Shown here one piece after another: positions 9,655-18,154 of a DNA stretch of 64,000 bases (within the stretch, counting starts at the first letter, position 1; every line of letters starts with the position of its first letter). The translations under genes were made by a program, and so were the position numbers. This stretch comes from Paenibacillus whitsoniae. Lineage in GTDB: Bacteria > Bacillota > Bacilli > Paenibacillales > NBRC-103111. The notes under the pieces were generated by a model. That model did no database searches. It saw nothing but the letters and a program-made list of their open reading frames with translations, and had not been told where the DNA came from. The stretch covers positions 62,001 to 126,000 of the forward strand of contig NZ_RXHU01000054.1 in the NCBI RefSeq assembly GCF_003955665.1. The letters run 5' to 3'.

Positions 9655-10074
9655 TTGAAAATTTCCACTAAAGGCCGCTACGGTTTAACGATCATGATGG
9701 AGCTGGCCAATCGAATAGGCGAAGGCCCGACATCTTTGAAAAGCATTGCAGAGAAGCACCAGCTGTCCGAGCACTATCTGGAGCAACTGGTCGCACCTCT
9801 TCGCAATGCGGGTTTGGTCAAAAGCATTCGCGGTGCTTATGGCGGCTATATTTTATCCAAAGCTGCCGAGCAGGTGACTGCAGGCGAAGTGATTCGCGTA
9901 CTGGAGGGCCCGATTTCTCCGGTTGATTTTGAAGAAGAAGACGATCCGGCTAAGCGCGATCTCTGGATTCGCATCCGTGACAGCATTGCGGAAGTACTGG
10001 ACTCCACGACTTTGGCAAGTTTGATTGCTTTCGAGGACAAAGGCAAGCACGACAATTACATGTTTTATATCTAA
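9655..10074 (+). CDS. cymR: Rrf2 family cysteine-metabolism regulator CymR
   Basis: 139-residue winged-helix regulator. The sequence is very close to Bacillus CymR along its length: KISTKGRYGLTIMMELA at the start, LSEHYLEQLV, LRNAGLVKSIRGAYGGY (recognition helix and wing) and the C-terminal YMFYI. It lacks the three-cysteine cluster of IscR/NsrR-type Rrf2 proteins, so it is not an Fe-S sensor. Start is TTG at 9655 behind GAGGTG; this gives the conserved MKIST start. In Bacillus CymR represses cystine uptake and methionine-to-cysteine genes in complex with CysK (known for the family). Eight bases upstream of the cysteine desulfurase, clearly one operon. Confidence 0.93.
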   Translation: MKISTKGRYGLTIMMELANRIGEGPTSLKSIAEKHQLSEHYLEQLVAPLRNAGLVKSIRGAYGGYILSKAAEQVTAGEVIRVLEGPISPVDFEEEDDPAKRDLWIRIRDSIAEVLDSTTLASLIAFEDKGKHDNYMFYI

Positions 10075-10082
10075 GGTGAGCT

Positions 10083-11240
10083 ATGAACCCGATTTATCTC
10101 GATCACGCAGCAACAACGCCCGTACATCGCGATGTATGGGAGGCCATGTTGCCTTTCTATACAGAAAATTATGGAAATCCATCTAGCACCCACAGCTTTG
10201 GCAGAGCATCCAGAACAGCGCTTAACCGGTTCCGTGACGCAATGGCAAAGTCCTTGGGCTGCCTGCCGGCGGAGCTGATTTATACAAGCGGCGGGACAGA
10301 AAGCAACAACATGGCGATTTTCGGGATTGTGCAGGCAGCGGAGGCATCGTCGTCCGGGAAGAAACACATCATCACATCGGCGATTGAACATCATGCTGTT
10401 TTGCACCCCTGTGAACGTTTGGAACGGCTCGGCTACGAAGTTACCTATGTGCCGGTCGACGCTTCCGGACGCGTTACTGCCCGCGAGGTAGAGGCGGCTA
10501 TTCGTCCCGACACCGCACTCATCTCGATGATGTATGTCAATAATGAAATCGGCACGGCTCAGCCAATTGAGGCGATTGGCCAGCTAGCCCGTGAGCGCAG
10601 CATTCCGTTTCATGTCGACGCGGTTCAGGCGTTGGGCAAACTGCCGATCCAGCTCAGTGAACTGCCGGTCGATCTCATGAGCTTCTCGGCGCACAAGATT
10701 TACGGCCCCAAAGGCATAGGAGCGTTGTATGTGTCTCGCGCTACGAAGCTGCTGCCGTATTTGCTTGGCGGCTCGCAGGAGCGCAAACGCCGTGCTGGCA
10801 CAGAGAACGTAGGCGCCATCGCCGGATTTGCCAAAGCGGTGGAGCTGCTGCTGCCGCAGCAAGCGCAAGTGAGCGCCCATGCGGCCCAGCTTCGCGGACT
10901 GTTGCTTCAGCAATTGGAGCGGCAGTTGGGGGCAGACGGATTCGTCGTCAACGGCGATCCGCAGATGGCCGTCCCGCATATCGTGAACATTAGCTTTCCC
11001 GGCGTTTCCACAGAATCATTGCTCATGAATCTAGACTTGGAGGGCGTAGCCGCAGCCAGCGGATCGGCGTGCACATCCGGCTCGCTCGAAATCTCGCACG
11101 TGCTGAAGGCGATGAAGCTCCCAGAAAATGTCACACACTCTGCCGTTCGGTTTAGCTTTGGAATGGGGAATTCTAAAGAACAAATCGAAACGGCCGCTCA
11201 GAAAATTGCAACCATTGTTGCAAGATTGCGTATTACGTAA
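10083..11240 (+). CDS. Cysteine desulfurase (IscS/NifS-like, YrvO type)
   Basis: 385-residue PLP enzyme that takes sulfur from cysteine as an enzyme persulfide. PLP lysine in SFSAHKIYGPKG; PLP-binding NNEIGTAQP and HVDAVQALGK; persulfide cysteine in ASGSACTSGSLEISHVL. N-terminal YLDHAATTPVH is typical. Overlap of AAGGTGAG with the gap after cymR gives tight coupling. Adjacent to mnmA, so its likely role is to feed MnmA, as Bacillus YrvO does for TrmU (inference from context). Confidence 0.93.
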   Translation: MNPIYLDHAATTPVHRDVWEAMLPFYTENYGNPSSTHSFGRASRTALNRFRDAMAKSLGCLPAELIYTSGGTESNNMAIFGIVQAAEASSSGKKHIITSAIEHHAVLHPCERLERLGYEVTYVPVDASGRVTAREVEAAIRPDTALISMMYVNNEIGTAQPIEAIGQLARERSIPFHVDAVQALGKLPIQLSELPVDLMSFSAHKIYGPKGIGALYVSRATKLLPYLLGGSQERKRRAGTENVGAIAGFAKAVELLLPQQAQVSAHAAQLRGLLLQQLERQLGADGFVVNGDPQMAVPHIVNISFPGVSTESLLMNLDLEGVAAASGSACTSGSLEISHVLKAMKLPENVTHSAVRFSFGMGNSKEQIETAAQKIATIVARLRIT

Positions 11241-11268
11241 TACCGGGCGGTTCTAGGAGGAGTGTCAC

Positions 11269-11790
11269 TTGCGCAAAGCGCACGATCTCATCGGACTTCC
11301 GGTTTTTACGGTAGACACCGGCAAGCAAATCGGTGAGGTACAAGATTTATTGATTGACCCAACGTGGAACATAAGTGGCATCATACTCGAAGCGAAGATG
11401 TGGTTCTCTGCCTTACGATACGTGTCCTGGGAAGGAATCGTCTCCGCGGGGGAGGATGCCATTACCATATCGAACGAGGATGTAATTTGCGAACTCGCGC
11501 ACATGAATGAGTGCCACCCTTTTTTGGAAGGACGCAGCAGAATTAAAGGACTGCCCGTCATGACAGTCGGCGGCGAAGAATTAGGTATGGTAGAAGATGT
11601 TTATTTAAACGGGAATTGGGGAAAACAAATAGTAGGTTACGAATTGTCCGAAGGGTTTATTTCTGATTTAAAAGAAGGGCGTAAGCGGCTTCCGCTGCCG
11701 GAAACGGCAACCATCGGGGAAGATGCGATCATTGTGCCCGTACATTGCGCTCAGGAAGTTGAAGAACTCTTCGTATCCAAAGAAGAATAG
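11269..11790 (+). CDS. PRC-barrel domain protein (YrrD-like)
   Basis: 173 residues with two PRC-barrel repeats: DLIGLPVFTVDTGKQIGEVQDL (1-75) and RIKGLPVMTVGGEELGMVEDV (90-165). TTG start at 11269 behind AGGAGGA. PRC barrels mediate protein or RNA contacts; the exact role of the YrrD group is unknown. It probably belongs to the cymR-desulfurase transcript (28-bp gap) and is followed closely by a zinc-ribbon protein. Confidence 0.8.
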   Translation: MRKAHDLIGLPVFTVDTGKQIGEVQDLLIDPTWNISGIILEAKMWFSALRYVSWEGIVSAGEDAITISNEDVICELAHMNECHPFLEGRSRIKGLPVMTVGGEELGMVEDVYLNGNWGKQIVGYELSEGFISDLKEGRKRLPLPETATIGEDAIIVPVHCAQEVEELFVSKEE

Positions 11791-11800
11791 GGTGAGCAGG

Positions 11801-12001
11801 ATGCGTTGTCCAAACTGTAATTCCAAAGATATTGGAAAGATCGGTTCCCATCAGTTTTACTGCTGGGGTTGCTTCATTGAGCTAAGCGTCAACGGAGAGA
11901 AAATGTCCGTCTATCAAGTTGAAGAGGACGGAACGTTAAGTTCTCTGGACGATTTGTTTTTTGAGGAAGACATGACTCAGCTACAGGAGCATGCGAATTA
12001 A
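11801..12001 (+). CDS. Small zinc-ribbon protein
   Basis: 66 residues starting at ATG 11801 (GGGTGAGCAGG upstream); an open upstream extension overlaps the PRC gene and is not used. CPNC at residues 3-6 and CWGC at about 21-24 form a four-cysteine zinc ribbon; the rest is acidic. Such proteins occur next to yrrD in Bacillus relatives. Function unknown. Confidence 0.75.
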   Translation: MRCPNCNSKDIGKIGSHQFYCWGCFIELSVNGEKMSVYQVEEDGTLSSLDDLFFEEDMTQLQEHAN

Positions 12002-12022
12002 TCGGTTATATCCGTTATGTTG

Positions 12023-12070
12023 AAAAGCGTTGTTTGCTCGCGAGAAATCGCGGGCGAACAACGCTTTTTT
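12023..12070 (+). terminator. Rho-independent terminator after the cymR operon
   Basis: AAAAGCGTTGTTTGCTCGCG pairs with CGCGGGCGAACAACGCTTTT around AGAAAT, ending in T6. Confidence 0.88.
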
Positions 12071-12155
12071 GATCCTGTCAGTTGAGGTTAATCCCCACAA
12101 CTTTTACATATACTGTATGGGCGAGCCGAATTCGAAGATAGAGGTGAACCCCAGC

Positions 12156-13226
12156 ATGGAGCGTATTTGGCGCAATAAATGGTTTGTCGGACTGGTCTAC
12201 ACGCTACTGGCGTTGGCGGTCTTGTACATGCTGCTCCTGATCAAACCGATTTTGTACGGCCTGTTTGGCTTTATCAAAGCGATTGCGATGCCTTTTTTCA
12301 TCGCGATCATTCTTTCGTATATTTTGAACCCCGTCGTCACATTGCTGAATAAGCGCAAAGTACCGCGCACGATGGCGGTGTTAATCATTTACGGCGTGTT
12401 TCTATCGGGACTGACGGTGGTCGTGATGAATATGACGCCGGTGTTTATCCAGCAGGCGGCGGAGCTCAACGAACATATGCCCCAGATGGCGATGAAGGCG
12501 CAATCCCTTGTCGACGGGTTTAATCAGAATCAACTGCTGCCAGACAGCGTGAGAAGCGGCTTTAATAATTCTTTAACCAAATTTGAAAATAAAATCTCAA
12601 TGGCCATTGCGAACTATGTTAACGGCATCGGCGCGACGATCAACATGCTTTTCATCGCGTTCATCGTGCCGTTCGTGGCGTTCTACATGCTCAAGGATTT
12701 CCAGCTCCTAGAGAAAACGGCTTTAACTTTCGTTCCCCGCGAGCATCGGAAGAAGACGGTATCGCTGCTCATGGACATTGACGCGGCGCTCGGCAATTAT
12801 ATTCGCGGCCAACTGCTCGTCTGCCTCATTATCGGCGCCTTGGCTTATGCCGGCTATTGGCTGATTGGTATGCCGTACCCGCTGCTGCTGGCCAGCGTGG
12901 TGGCCGTTTTGAACATCATCCCCTACTTAGGCCCGTTCTTTGGCGCTGCGCCGGCCCTGCTCATGGCGGCTACCGTTTCGCTTAAAATGGTGCTGCTGGT
13001 CGCCGTCGTGAATCTCGCGGTGCAGATTTTGGAAGGCAACGTCATTTCGCCGCAGGTCGTCGGCCGAACGCTGCATATGCATCCGCTTTTTATCATTTTC
13101 GCGCTGCTCGTAGGCGGAGAGGTGGCGGGGGTGGTCGGTCTGATTCTGGCGGTACCGTTCTTCGCGGTCATGAAGGTCATTCTGCAACATGTGTTTCTGC
13201 ATTATGTCCATAAGCCGTCGACCTAG
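12156..13226 (+). CDS. AI-2E/PerM family permease (YrrI-like)
   Basis: 356 residues, polytopic membrane protein. Two N-terminal TM helices (about 12-60), a third at about 65-85, a soluble stretch, then four or five TM helices with the family motifs FIVPFVAFYMLKD, GQLLVCLIIGALAYAGYWLIG, LNIIPYLGPFFGAAPALL and EGNVISPQVVGRTLHMHPL. ATG at 12156 has GAGGTG nine bases upstream; an in-frame ATG at 12117 has no ribosome site. Substrate is not known; the AI-2 name is historical and some relatives are Na+/H+ antiporters. Located before alaS as in Bacillus. Confidence 0.88.
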   Translation: MERIWRNKWFVGLVYTLLALAVLYMLLLIKPILYGLFGFIKAIAMPFFIAIILSYILNPVVTLLNKRKVPRTMAVLIIYGVFLSGLTVVVMNMTPVFIQQAAELNEHMPQMAMKAQSLVDGFNQNQLLPDSVRSGFNNSLTKFENKISMAIANYVNGIGATINMLFIAFIVPFVAFYMLKDFQLLEKTALTFVPREHRKKTVSLLMDIDAALGNYIRGQLLVCLIIGALAYAGYWLIGMPYPLLLASVVAVLNIIPYLGPFFGAAPALLMAATVSLKMVLLVAVVNLAVQILEGNVISPQVVGRTLHMHPLFIIFALLVGGEVAGVVGLILAVPFFAVMKVILQHVFLHYVHKPST

Positions 13227-13246
13227 CCAAGGACCGGCAGACGCAC

Positions 13247-13412
13247 AAAACCCCTCTGTATCATGACTTGCGGGATCATGATACAAAGGGGTTCTGTGCG
13301 AGGGTTGAGGATAGGAAGGGTGTGGCCCATGCGAGATCATCAGATGGACGACGGTATTCATGTAAAAAATATAAATGTTGATTTAGTATTCGATAATGAA
13401 AATCATTATCAC
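13247..13412 (-). ncRNA. Candidate Fur-controlled, C-rich small RNA
   Basis: A perfect-spacing minus-strand promoter (TTGACA-17-TATACT, 13420-13448) points into a 165-nt stretch that ends at a strong hairpin: CCCCTTTGTATCATGA / TCATGATACAGAGGGG followed by TTTT (13291 down to 13247). Two Fur-type boxes cover the promoter and start. The transcript would hold a C-rich single-stranded run, ACCCUUCCUAUCCUC (complement of 13305-13319), able to pair with Shine-Dalgarno sequences. The only ATG of note has no ribosome site. This is the architecture of Bacillus FsrA (a Fur-repressed, C-rich, translation-blocking sRNA), but I cannot claim homology. The same hairpin can serve the plus-strand permease. 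Confidence 0.6.
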
Positions 13413-13448
13413 TGAAATGAGTATAACTCAATTGAGAATCATTGTCAA
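13392..13448 (-). promoter_or_regulatory. Promoter with two Fur boxes
   Basis: Minus-strand -35 TTGACA (13443-13448), -10 TATACT (13420-13425), spacer 17. Box 1 TGAAAATCATTATCA (13397-13411) differs from the 7-1-7 Fur consensus TGATAATNATTATCA at one position and covers the predicted start. Box 2 TGAGAATCATTGTCA (13433-13447) has two mismatches and covers the -35 and spacer. No protein gene lies behind it. Confidence 0.75.
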
Positions 13449-13669
13449 CGGTCGAAATCATTTTTTGACAATCCGTTATTGCCAGGATAAAGAGGGGGCA
13501 ATAAGGCCCAGCAAAGTGAGTGTTGAAACGTCCAAACGTCTACACCTCCGTGAAGTATAAATTCCGATATCGGTTGTATTGTGTGGTAATACGATGCCCA
13601 AGCTTGCAAGGTTTCATGATATTGAAAGCGGATTGGCGCAGTTCGAACGCTTGCAAGGTCATACCCTTG

Positions 13670-13698
13670 TTGACAGGTGTCAGGCGGAAAGTTATAAT
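13670..13698 (+). promoter_or_regulatory. alaS promoter
   Basis: TTGACA (13670-13675), 17 bp, TATAAT (13693-13698): a full consensus sigma-A promoter just before the T-box leader. An 11-base direct repeat GCTTGCAAGGT lies upstream at 13602 and 13649 (47 bp apart). Confidence 0.88.
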
Positions 13699-13704
13699 TT
13701 GCCT

Positions 13705-13958
13705 TAAATGAAAGCGTTGATGAAACTTTAGTAAGCCATAGCCCATCGCCAGAGAGAAGGCTCCGCATAACCGGGAATCCGGTCTATGTCGGCTGTGAGA
13801 GCCTTTCGGTGCAAGAATGGCCCAAAGCTCGTTTCGGAGCGTGGACGAACTCCACCGGTTGGACCCGTTACAGATCCGCACAAGGAGATTGGCGCTTCGC
13901 CAATAACCAGGGTGGTACCGCGATGATTCGTCCCTGTTTAGCCGCAGGGGCGTTTTTT
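13705..13958 (+). promoter_or_regulatory. T-box riboswitch, alaS leader
   Basis: Leader RNA that senses uncharged tRNA-Ala. The T-box sequence AACCAGGGTGGTACCGCG is at 13905-13922, followed by a terminator: CGTCCCTG / CAGGGGCG then T6 (about 13929-13958). The upstream portion carries the long Stem I. Class and location before alaS make Ala specificity near certain; I did not assign the specifier codon. When tRNA-Ala is uncharged the antiterminator forms and alaS is read. Confidence 0.92.
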
Positions 13959-14000
13959 GTTGTTTTTGCACATTAGACAAAAATATGGAGGCTCACACAC

Positions 14001-16628
14001 ATGAAAGCAAGTGAAATTCGTTCCAAGTGGCTGCAATTTTTCGCGAGCAAAGGGCACAAGGTCGAGCCGAGTGCATCGCTCGTTCCGCACAATGACCCAT
14101 CGCTGCTGTGGATCAATGCGGGGATCGCGCCGCTGAAGCCTTATCTGGACGGTCGTGAAATTCCGGAAAATCCACGGATCACGAACGCACAGAAATGTAT
14201 CCGTACCAACGACATTGAGAACGTCGGGAAGACGCGCCGCCATCATACGTTTTTCGAAATGCTGGGGAACTTCTCCATCGGCGACTACTTTAAAAAAGAA
14301 GTTATTCCATGGGCTTGGGAATTTCTGACCGATCCGCAGTGGATCGGCTTTGATCCGAACCGCATCTCTGTGACCGTCTATGAAGAGGATGAGGAAGCGT
14401 ATGAGATCTGGAACAAGCAAATCGGGATCCCGGCTGAGCGCATCTACAAACTGAAGGAATCCAACTTCTGGGACATCGGGGAAGGCCCATGTGGACCTTG
14501 CACGGAAATTTTCTATGACCGCGGAGATAAATACGGCGATCTAAACGATCCCGAATGCTGGCCTGGCGGCGAGAACGAGCGTTTCCTCGAAGTATGGAAT
14601 CTTGTGTTCACGCAGTTCAACCATAATTCCGACGGCAGCTACACACCGCTTCCGAACAAAAACATCGATACCGGCGCCGGGCTGGAGCGTTTCGCCTCCA
14701 TTTTGCAGGATGTGGACTCCAACTTCGATACGGACTTGTTCATCCCTATCATTAACCGCACTTGCGAGTTGACGGGCGTGCACTACCATGTCAATGACGA
14801 GCACGATGTTGCGCTCAAGGTCATTGCCGATCACATTCGTACGGTAGCGTTCTCCGTGGGCGACGGCGTGCTTCCTTCCAATGAAGGACGCGGTTATGTC
14901 ATTCGCCGTTTGCTCCGGCGTGCGGTGCGTTACGGCAAAGTACTGGGCATGGACAAGCCGTTCTTGTACAAGCTGGTGCCGACGGTTGGCGAGATCATGG
15001 GCGTGTACTATGCAGAAGTCGTGGACAAAGCCGAATTTATCGAAAAAGTGATCCGCACGGAAGAAGAGCGTTTCCACGAGACACTGCATGACGGTCTGCT
15101 CATTTTGGCTGAGATGGTTGAAAAGACGGAGGCAGCGGGCTCTAAACAAATCAGTGGTCCGGATGCGTTCAAGCTGTATGATACGTATGGCTTCCCGTTT
15201 GATTTGACGGAAGACTTTGCCGCCGAGAAGGGGCTTACCGTCGACCGTGACGGCTTTGATGCGGCGATGCAGGAGCAGCGCGACCGCGCTAGAGCAGCTA
15301 GCCAGAAGGAAGGCGGCATGAAGGTTCAAGGCGGGCCGCTGTCCGACTTTACGACTAAAAGCGAATTTGTTGGTTATAATGAATTGGTAGTTACTGCTAA
15401 AATTGAAGCGATTGTGCACGAAAACGAACTCGTGGAGCTTGTCGGCGTTGGCGAGACGTGTCAGGTCATTCTGGACCGTACCCCGTTCTACGCGGAAAGC
15501 GGCGGTCAAGTGGGCGACCACGGGGTCATTCGCGGCGAGCAAGTGACGCTCAAGGTGCTGGATGTGAACAAGGCGCCGCATGGTCAACATGTACACAAAG
15601 TTATCGTAGAATCCGGCGTATTGCGCCAAGGCGTTACGGTGGAAGCCGTTGTTGCGGCAGCTGAGCGCGCGGATCTCATCAAGAATCACACGGCGACGCA
15701 TTTGCTCCACAAAGCGCTTAAAGAAGTGCTGGGCACGCATGTTAACCAGGCTGGCTCTTTGGTAGAAGCAGAACGTCTGCGTTTCGACTTCTCGCATTTC
15801 GGCAGCATTACCGCCGAAGAACTGCAGGACGTTGAACAGCGCGTTAATCGTCAAATCTGGAACAGCATTCCGGTCGACATTTCCTTGAAGCCGATCAATG
15901 AAGCGAAAGCGCTGGGCGCGATGGCGCTCTTCGGCGAGAAATACGGCGACATCGTGCGCGTTGTGCGAGTCGGCGACTATTCCTTAGAGCTTTGCGGCGG
16001 CTGCCACGTACAGAACACAAGCCAAATCGGCCTGTTCAAAATTGTCAGCGAATCCGGCATCGGTTCCGGTGTGCGTCGGATTGAAGCCGTCACGGGCCGC
16101 AGCGCTTACGAGTATCTGGACGGACAATTGCAACTGCTGAAAGAAGCGGCGGGATTGCTTAAATCGAACATCACGGATGTGCCGAAACGTGTGGACCTGA
16201 CGCTGCAGCAATTGAAAGAGCTGTCCCGTGAGAACGAATCGTTGCGCGGCAAGCTGAGCCGCATTGAAGCGGGCTCCCTGACGGATCAGGTGAAAAAGGT
16301 TGGCGACGTCGCTGTCCTTGCAGTGCAAGTGAACGCTGCCGATATGGATTCCCTGCGCAACATCGTGGATGAGATGAAGACCAAGCTGGGCTCGGCGGTC
16401 ATCGTACTCGGCGCGGCAGCGGAGGATAAAGTGAATCTGGTCGCAGCCGTTACGCCTGATCTTGTCGCGAAAGGCTTCCACGCCGGCAAAATCATTAAAG
16501 AAGTTGCCGGAGCGGTTGGCGGCAGCGGCGGCGGACGTCCGGATATGGCGCAAGCCGGCGGCAAAGACGCATCCAAGCTGCAAGCGGCGCTTGCGAGCGT
16601 GGAAGGGCTCGTCTCCCATTTCGCATAA
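14001..16628 (+). CDS. alaS: Alanine-tRNA ligase
   Basis: 875 residues, full length. N-terminal class II catalytic domain ([13 protein letters not shown], then [18 protein letters not shown]), editing domain with HTATHLLH (about residue 562) and the zinc-associated CGGCH (about 664), and the C-terminal Gly-rich C-Ala domain ([15 protein letters not shown]). Site ATGGAGG before ATG. Controlled by the T-box directly upstream. Order with ireB, ruvX and DUF1292 follows Bacillus. Confidence 0.98.
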   Translation: MKASEIRSKWLQFFASKGHKVEPSASLVPHNDPSLLWINAGIAPLKPYLDGREIPENPRITNAQKCIRTNDIENVGKTRRHHTFFEMLGNFSIGDYFKKEVIPWAWEFLTDPQWIGFDPNRISVTVYEEDEEAYEIWNKQIGIPAERIYKLKESNFWDIGEGPCGPCTEIFYDRGDKYGDLNDPECWPGGENERFLEVWNLVFTQFNHNSDGSYTPLPNKNIDTGAGLERFASILQDVDSNFDTDLFIPIINRTCELTGVHYHVNDEHDVALKVIADHIRTVAFSVGDGVLPSNEGRGYVIRRLLRRAVRYGKVLGMDKPFLYKLVPTVGEIMGVYYAEVVDKAEFIEKVIRTEEERFHETLHDGLLILAEMVEKTEAAGSKQISGPDAFKLYDTYGFPFDLTEDFAAEKGLTVDRDGFDAAMQEQRDRARAASQKEGGMKVQGGPLSDFTTKSEFVGYNELVVTAKIEAIVHENELVELVGVGETCQVILDRTPFYAESGGQVGDHGVIRGEQVTLKVLDVNKAPHGQHVHKVIVESGVLRQGVTVEAVVAAAERADLIKNHTATHLLHKALKEVLGTHVNQAGSLVEAERLRFDFSHFGSITAEELQDVEQRVNRQIWNSIPVDISLKPINEAKALGAMALFGEKYGDIVRVVRVGDYSLELCGGCHVQNTSQIGLFKIVSESGIGSGVRRIEAVTGRSAYEYLDGQLQLLKEAAGLLKSNITDVPKRVDLTLQQLKELSRENESLRGKLSRIEAGSLTDQVKKVGDVAVLAVQVNAADMDSLRNIVDEMKTKLGSAVIVLGAAAEDKVNLVAAVTPDLVAKGFHAGKIIKEVAGAVGGSGGGRPDMAQAGGKDASKLQAALASVEGLVSHFA

Positions 16629-16738
16629 TTATTTTTTGCGGGGACAGGAATTTTTGAAACCGTAGAGAATATATCCAGTATACAGCGTTCAATTTTCAAT
16701 AATTTTACAAATGGCAAGAGGAAATGGGGTGCTCCTGA

Positions 16739-16999
16739 ATGAGTTCCATGGACAAAACGATGAAGTTCAATGTGAAGGCGGAGGAAATCGAAACGTCGCC
16801 GAAGGACGTGCTGTTGGCGGTATATGACGCTCTTCAGGAAAAAGGGTATAATCCGATCAATCAAATTGTCGGGTACTTGCTCTCCGGAGATCCGGCATAT
16901 ATTCCGCGTCACAACAACGCACGCAGCCTGATTCGCAAGCGGGAGCGCGATGAGCTGATCGAAGAGCTGGTTCGCGCGTATCTGGTTCAACACAAATAG
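16739..16999 (+). CDS. IreB family regulatory phosphoprotein (UPF0297, YrzL)
   Basis: 86 residues. Nearly universal block [20 protein letters not shown] followed by [27 protein letters not shown] identifies the family. The N-terminal [10 protein letters not shown] agrees with homologs, supporting the ATG at 16739; a second ATG three codons on is possible. In Enterococcus, IreB is a substrate of the PASTA kinase IreK; the Thr/Ser-rich N terminus here is the corresponding region. It precedes ruvX. Confidence 0.93.
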   Translation: MSSMDKTMKFNVKAEEIETSPKDVLLAVYDALQEKGYNPINQIVGYLLSGDPAYIPRHNNARSLIRKRERDELIEELVRAYLVQHK

Positions 17000-17038
17000 T
17001 TGCGAACTATCTTTATGAAGAAATGAGATCTGTCTAGC

Positions 17039-17455
17039 ATGAGAGTCATGGGTTTGGATTATGGGGATAAAACGATCGGGGTCGCCCTTAGCGATGAGCT
17101 CGGATGGACGGCTCAGGGGTTGGAAGTGATTCATCGCGGAAAGCCCGGGGAAGATATCGAGCGTCTGGTTTTGCTCGTACAAATGTACGGCGTGACCGAG
17201 GTTGTCGTGGGGTTGCCCAAGAATATGAATAATACGATCGGCCCGCGCGGTGAGCTGGCGATCGCATTTGCGAAACAACTGGAAGAACGACTAAGTATAC
17301 CGATACGCTTGTGGGATGAACGGCTGACGACGGTTGCGGCGACGCGGACGCTCCTTGAAGCGGATGTAAGCCGAAAGAAACGGAAGCAGGTCATCGATAA
17401 GATGGCTGCACAGCTCATCCTGCAAGGGTATATGGATGCTAATATGAAGAGGTGA
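17039..17455 (+). CDS. ruvX: RuvX/YqgF nuclease
   Basis: 138 residues, RNase H-like fold. [18 protein letters not shown] with the first catalytic Asp, then [12 protein letters not shown], and [11 protein letters not shown] with an acidic pair, and a final Asp in [16 protein letters not shown]. The family is essential in several bacteria and processes the 5' end of 16S rRNA; the Holliday junction name is historical. It overlaps the ribosome site of the DUF1292 gene. Confidence 0.95.
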   Translation: MRVMGLDYGDKTIGVALSDELGWTAQGLEVIHRGKPGEDIERLVLLVQMYGVTEVVVGLPKNMNNTIGPRGELAIAFAKQLEERLSIPIRLWDERLTTVAATRTLLEADVSRKKRKQVIDKMAAQLILQGYMDANMKR

Positions 17456-17461
17456 ATGAAC

Positions 17462-17770
17462 ATGTCCAAAGAAGAATTGCGTGAAGAAGAACCAGAAATC
17501 ATTTACATTCCGGACGATGAAGGCAACGAAGAAGAGTTCGAGGTTATCATGAAATTTGAAGTGGACGGTTCAGACAAGAAATACATGATGGTCGTGCCGA
17601 CGGAAGGCGGAGACGAAGACTCCGACGAAGTGTACGCTTTCCGCTATGAGGAAGACGAAGACGGCGAAGACTTAAAGTTATTCACCATTGAAGACGAAGA
17701 GGAATGGAACATTGTCGAGGAGACGTTCAATACGCTCATGGCAGAGTTCGATGAGGAAGAAGAAGGATGA
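17462..17770 (+). CDS. DUF1292 acidic protein (YrzB-like)
   Basis: 102 residues, very acidic. Start at 17462 fits GAGGTG seven bases upstream better than the ATG at 17456 that abuts the ruvX stop. Core: IIYIPDDEGNEEEFEVIMKF, KKYMMVVP, and LFTIEDEEEWNIVEETFNTL. Universal in Bacillota between ruvX and mltG; function unknown. Its last four bases ATGA overlap the start of a second DUF1292 gene. Confidence 0.9.
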   Translation: MSKEELREEEPEIIYIPDDEGNEEEFEVIMKFEVDGSDKKYMMVVPTEGGDEDSDEVYAFRYEEDEDGEDLKLFTIEDEEEWNIVEETFNTLMAEFDEEEEG

Positions 17771-18063
17771 GCACGCAGCCGACCGATGTATTGCGTAAAA
17801 CTTACGGGGATGCTATCATTTTGTTTGATGAGCAGAACGAGTCAACGGAATATCGTCTCCTGAAAGAATTTGTGTATGAGAACCGTACCTATGCTGTGCT
17901 TCAATCCGACGAACTGAAGAAGGACGATGAATTTGACGTTTTTCGGGTCGTGGAGAGTGCAGATGGGGAATACGAGTTAGTAACGATTGAAGATGACGAC
18001 GAATGGGAAACGGTATCGGAGCTTTATGACGAGATGGTCTTCCCGGATCAGGACGACTTGTAG
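17767..18063 (+). CDS. Second DUF1292 protein
   Basis: 98 residues, acidic, starting inside the stop of the previous gene (ATGA overlap). It repeats the same design: RTYAVLQSDE then ELVTIEDDDEWETVSELYDEM, parallel to the first copy. A tandem duplication or an ancient paralog pair; a terminator follows, so mltG starts a separate unit. Confidence 0.82.
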   Translation: MSTQPTDVLRKTYGDAIILFDEQNESTEYRLLKEFVYENRTYAVLQSDELKKDDEFDVFRVVESADGEYELVTIEDDDEWETVSELYDEMVFPDQDDL

Positions 18064-18073
18064 GACGTTTACA

Positions 18074-18107
18074 ACCGAGCGGAGCGCATCCGCTCGGTTT
18101 TGTTGTG
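18074..18107 (+). terminator. Terminator after the alaS operon
   Basis: ACCGAGCGGA / TCCGCTCGGT with loop GCGCA, then TTTGTTGTG. Confidence 0.82.
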
Positions 18108-18154
18108 CATGGCTGTCCATGCGCATCGTGTGAGCGGGAGGAGGATCGCATTAA

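Noticed and set aside
12927-13361. 144-codon minus-strand frame starting in the Fur-box transcript
   Set aside because: Begins without a ribosome site and runs through the terminator hairpin into the permease antisense; the transcript is better seen as non-coding.
13465-13493. Plus-strand promoter TTGACA with TAAAGA
   Set aside because: The -10 is weak (TAAAGA) and no terminator or gene follows before the alaS promoter; left as an observation only.
14541-15854. 437-codon minus-strand frame inside alaS
   Set aside because: Antisense of a conserved synthetase with no start context.
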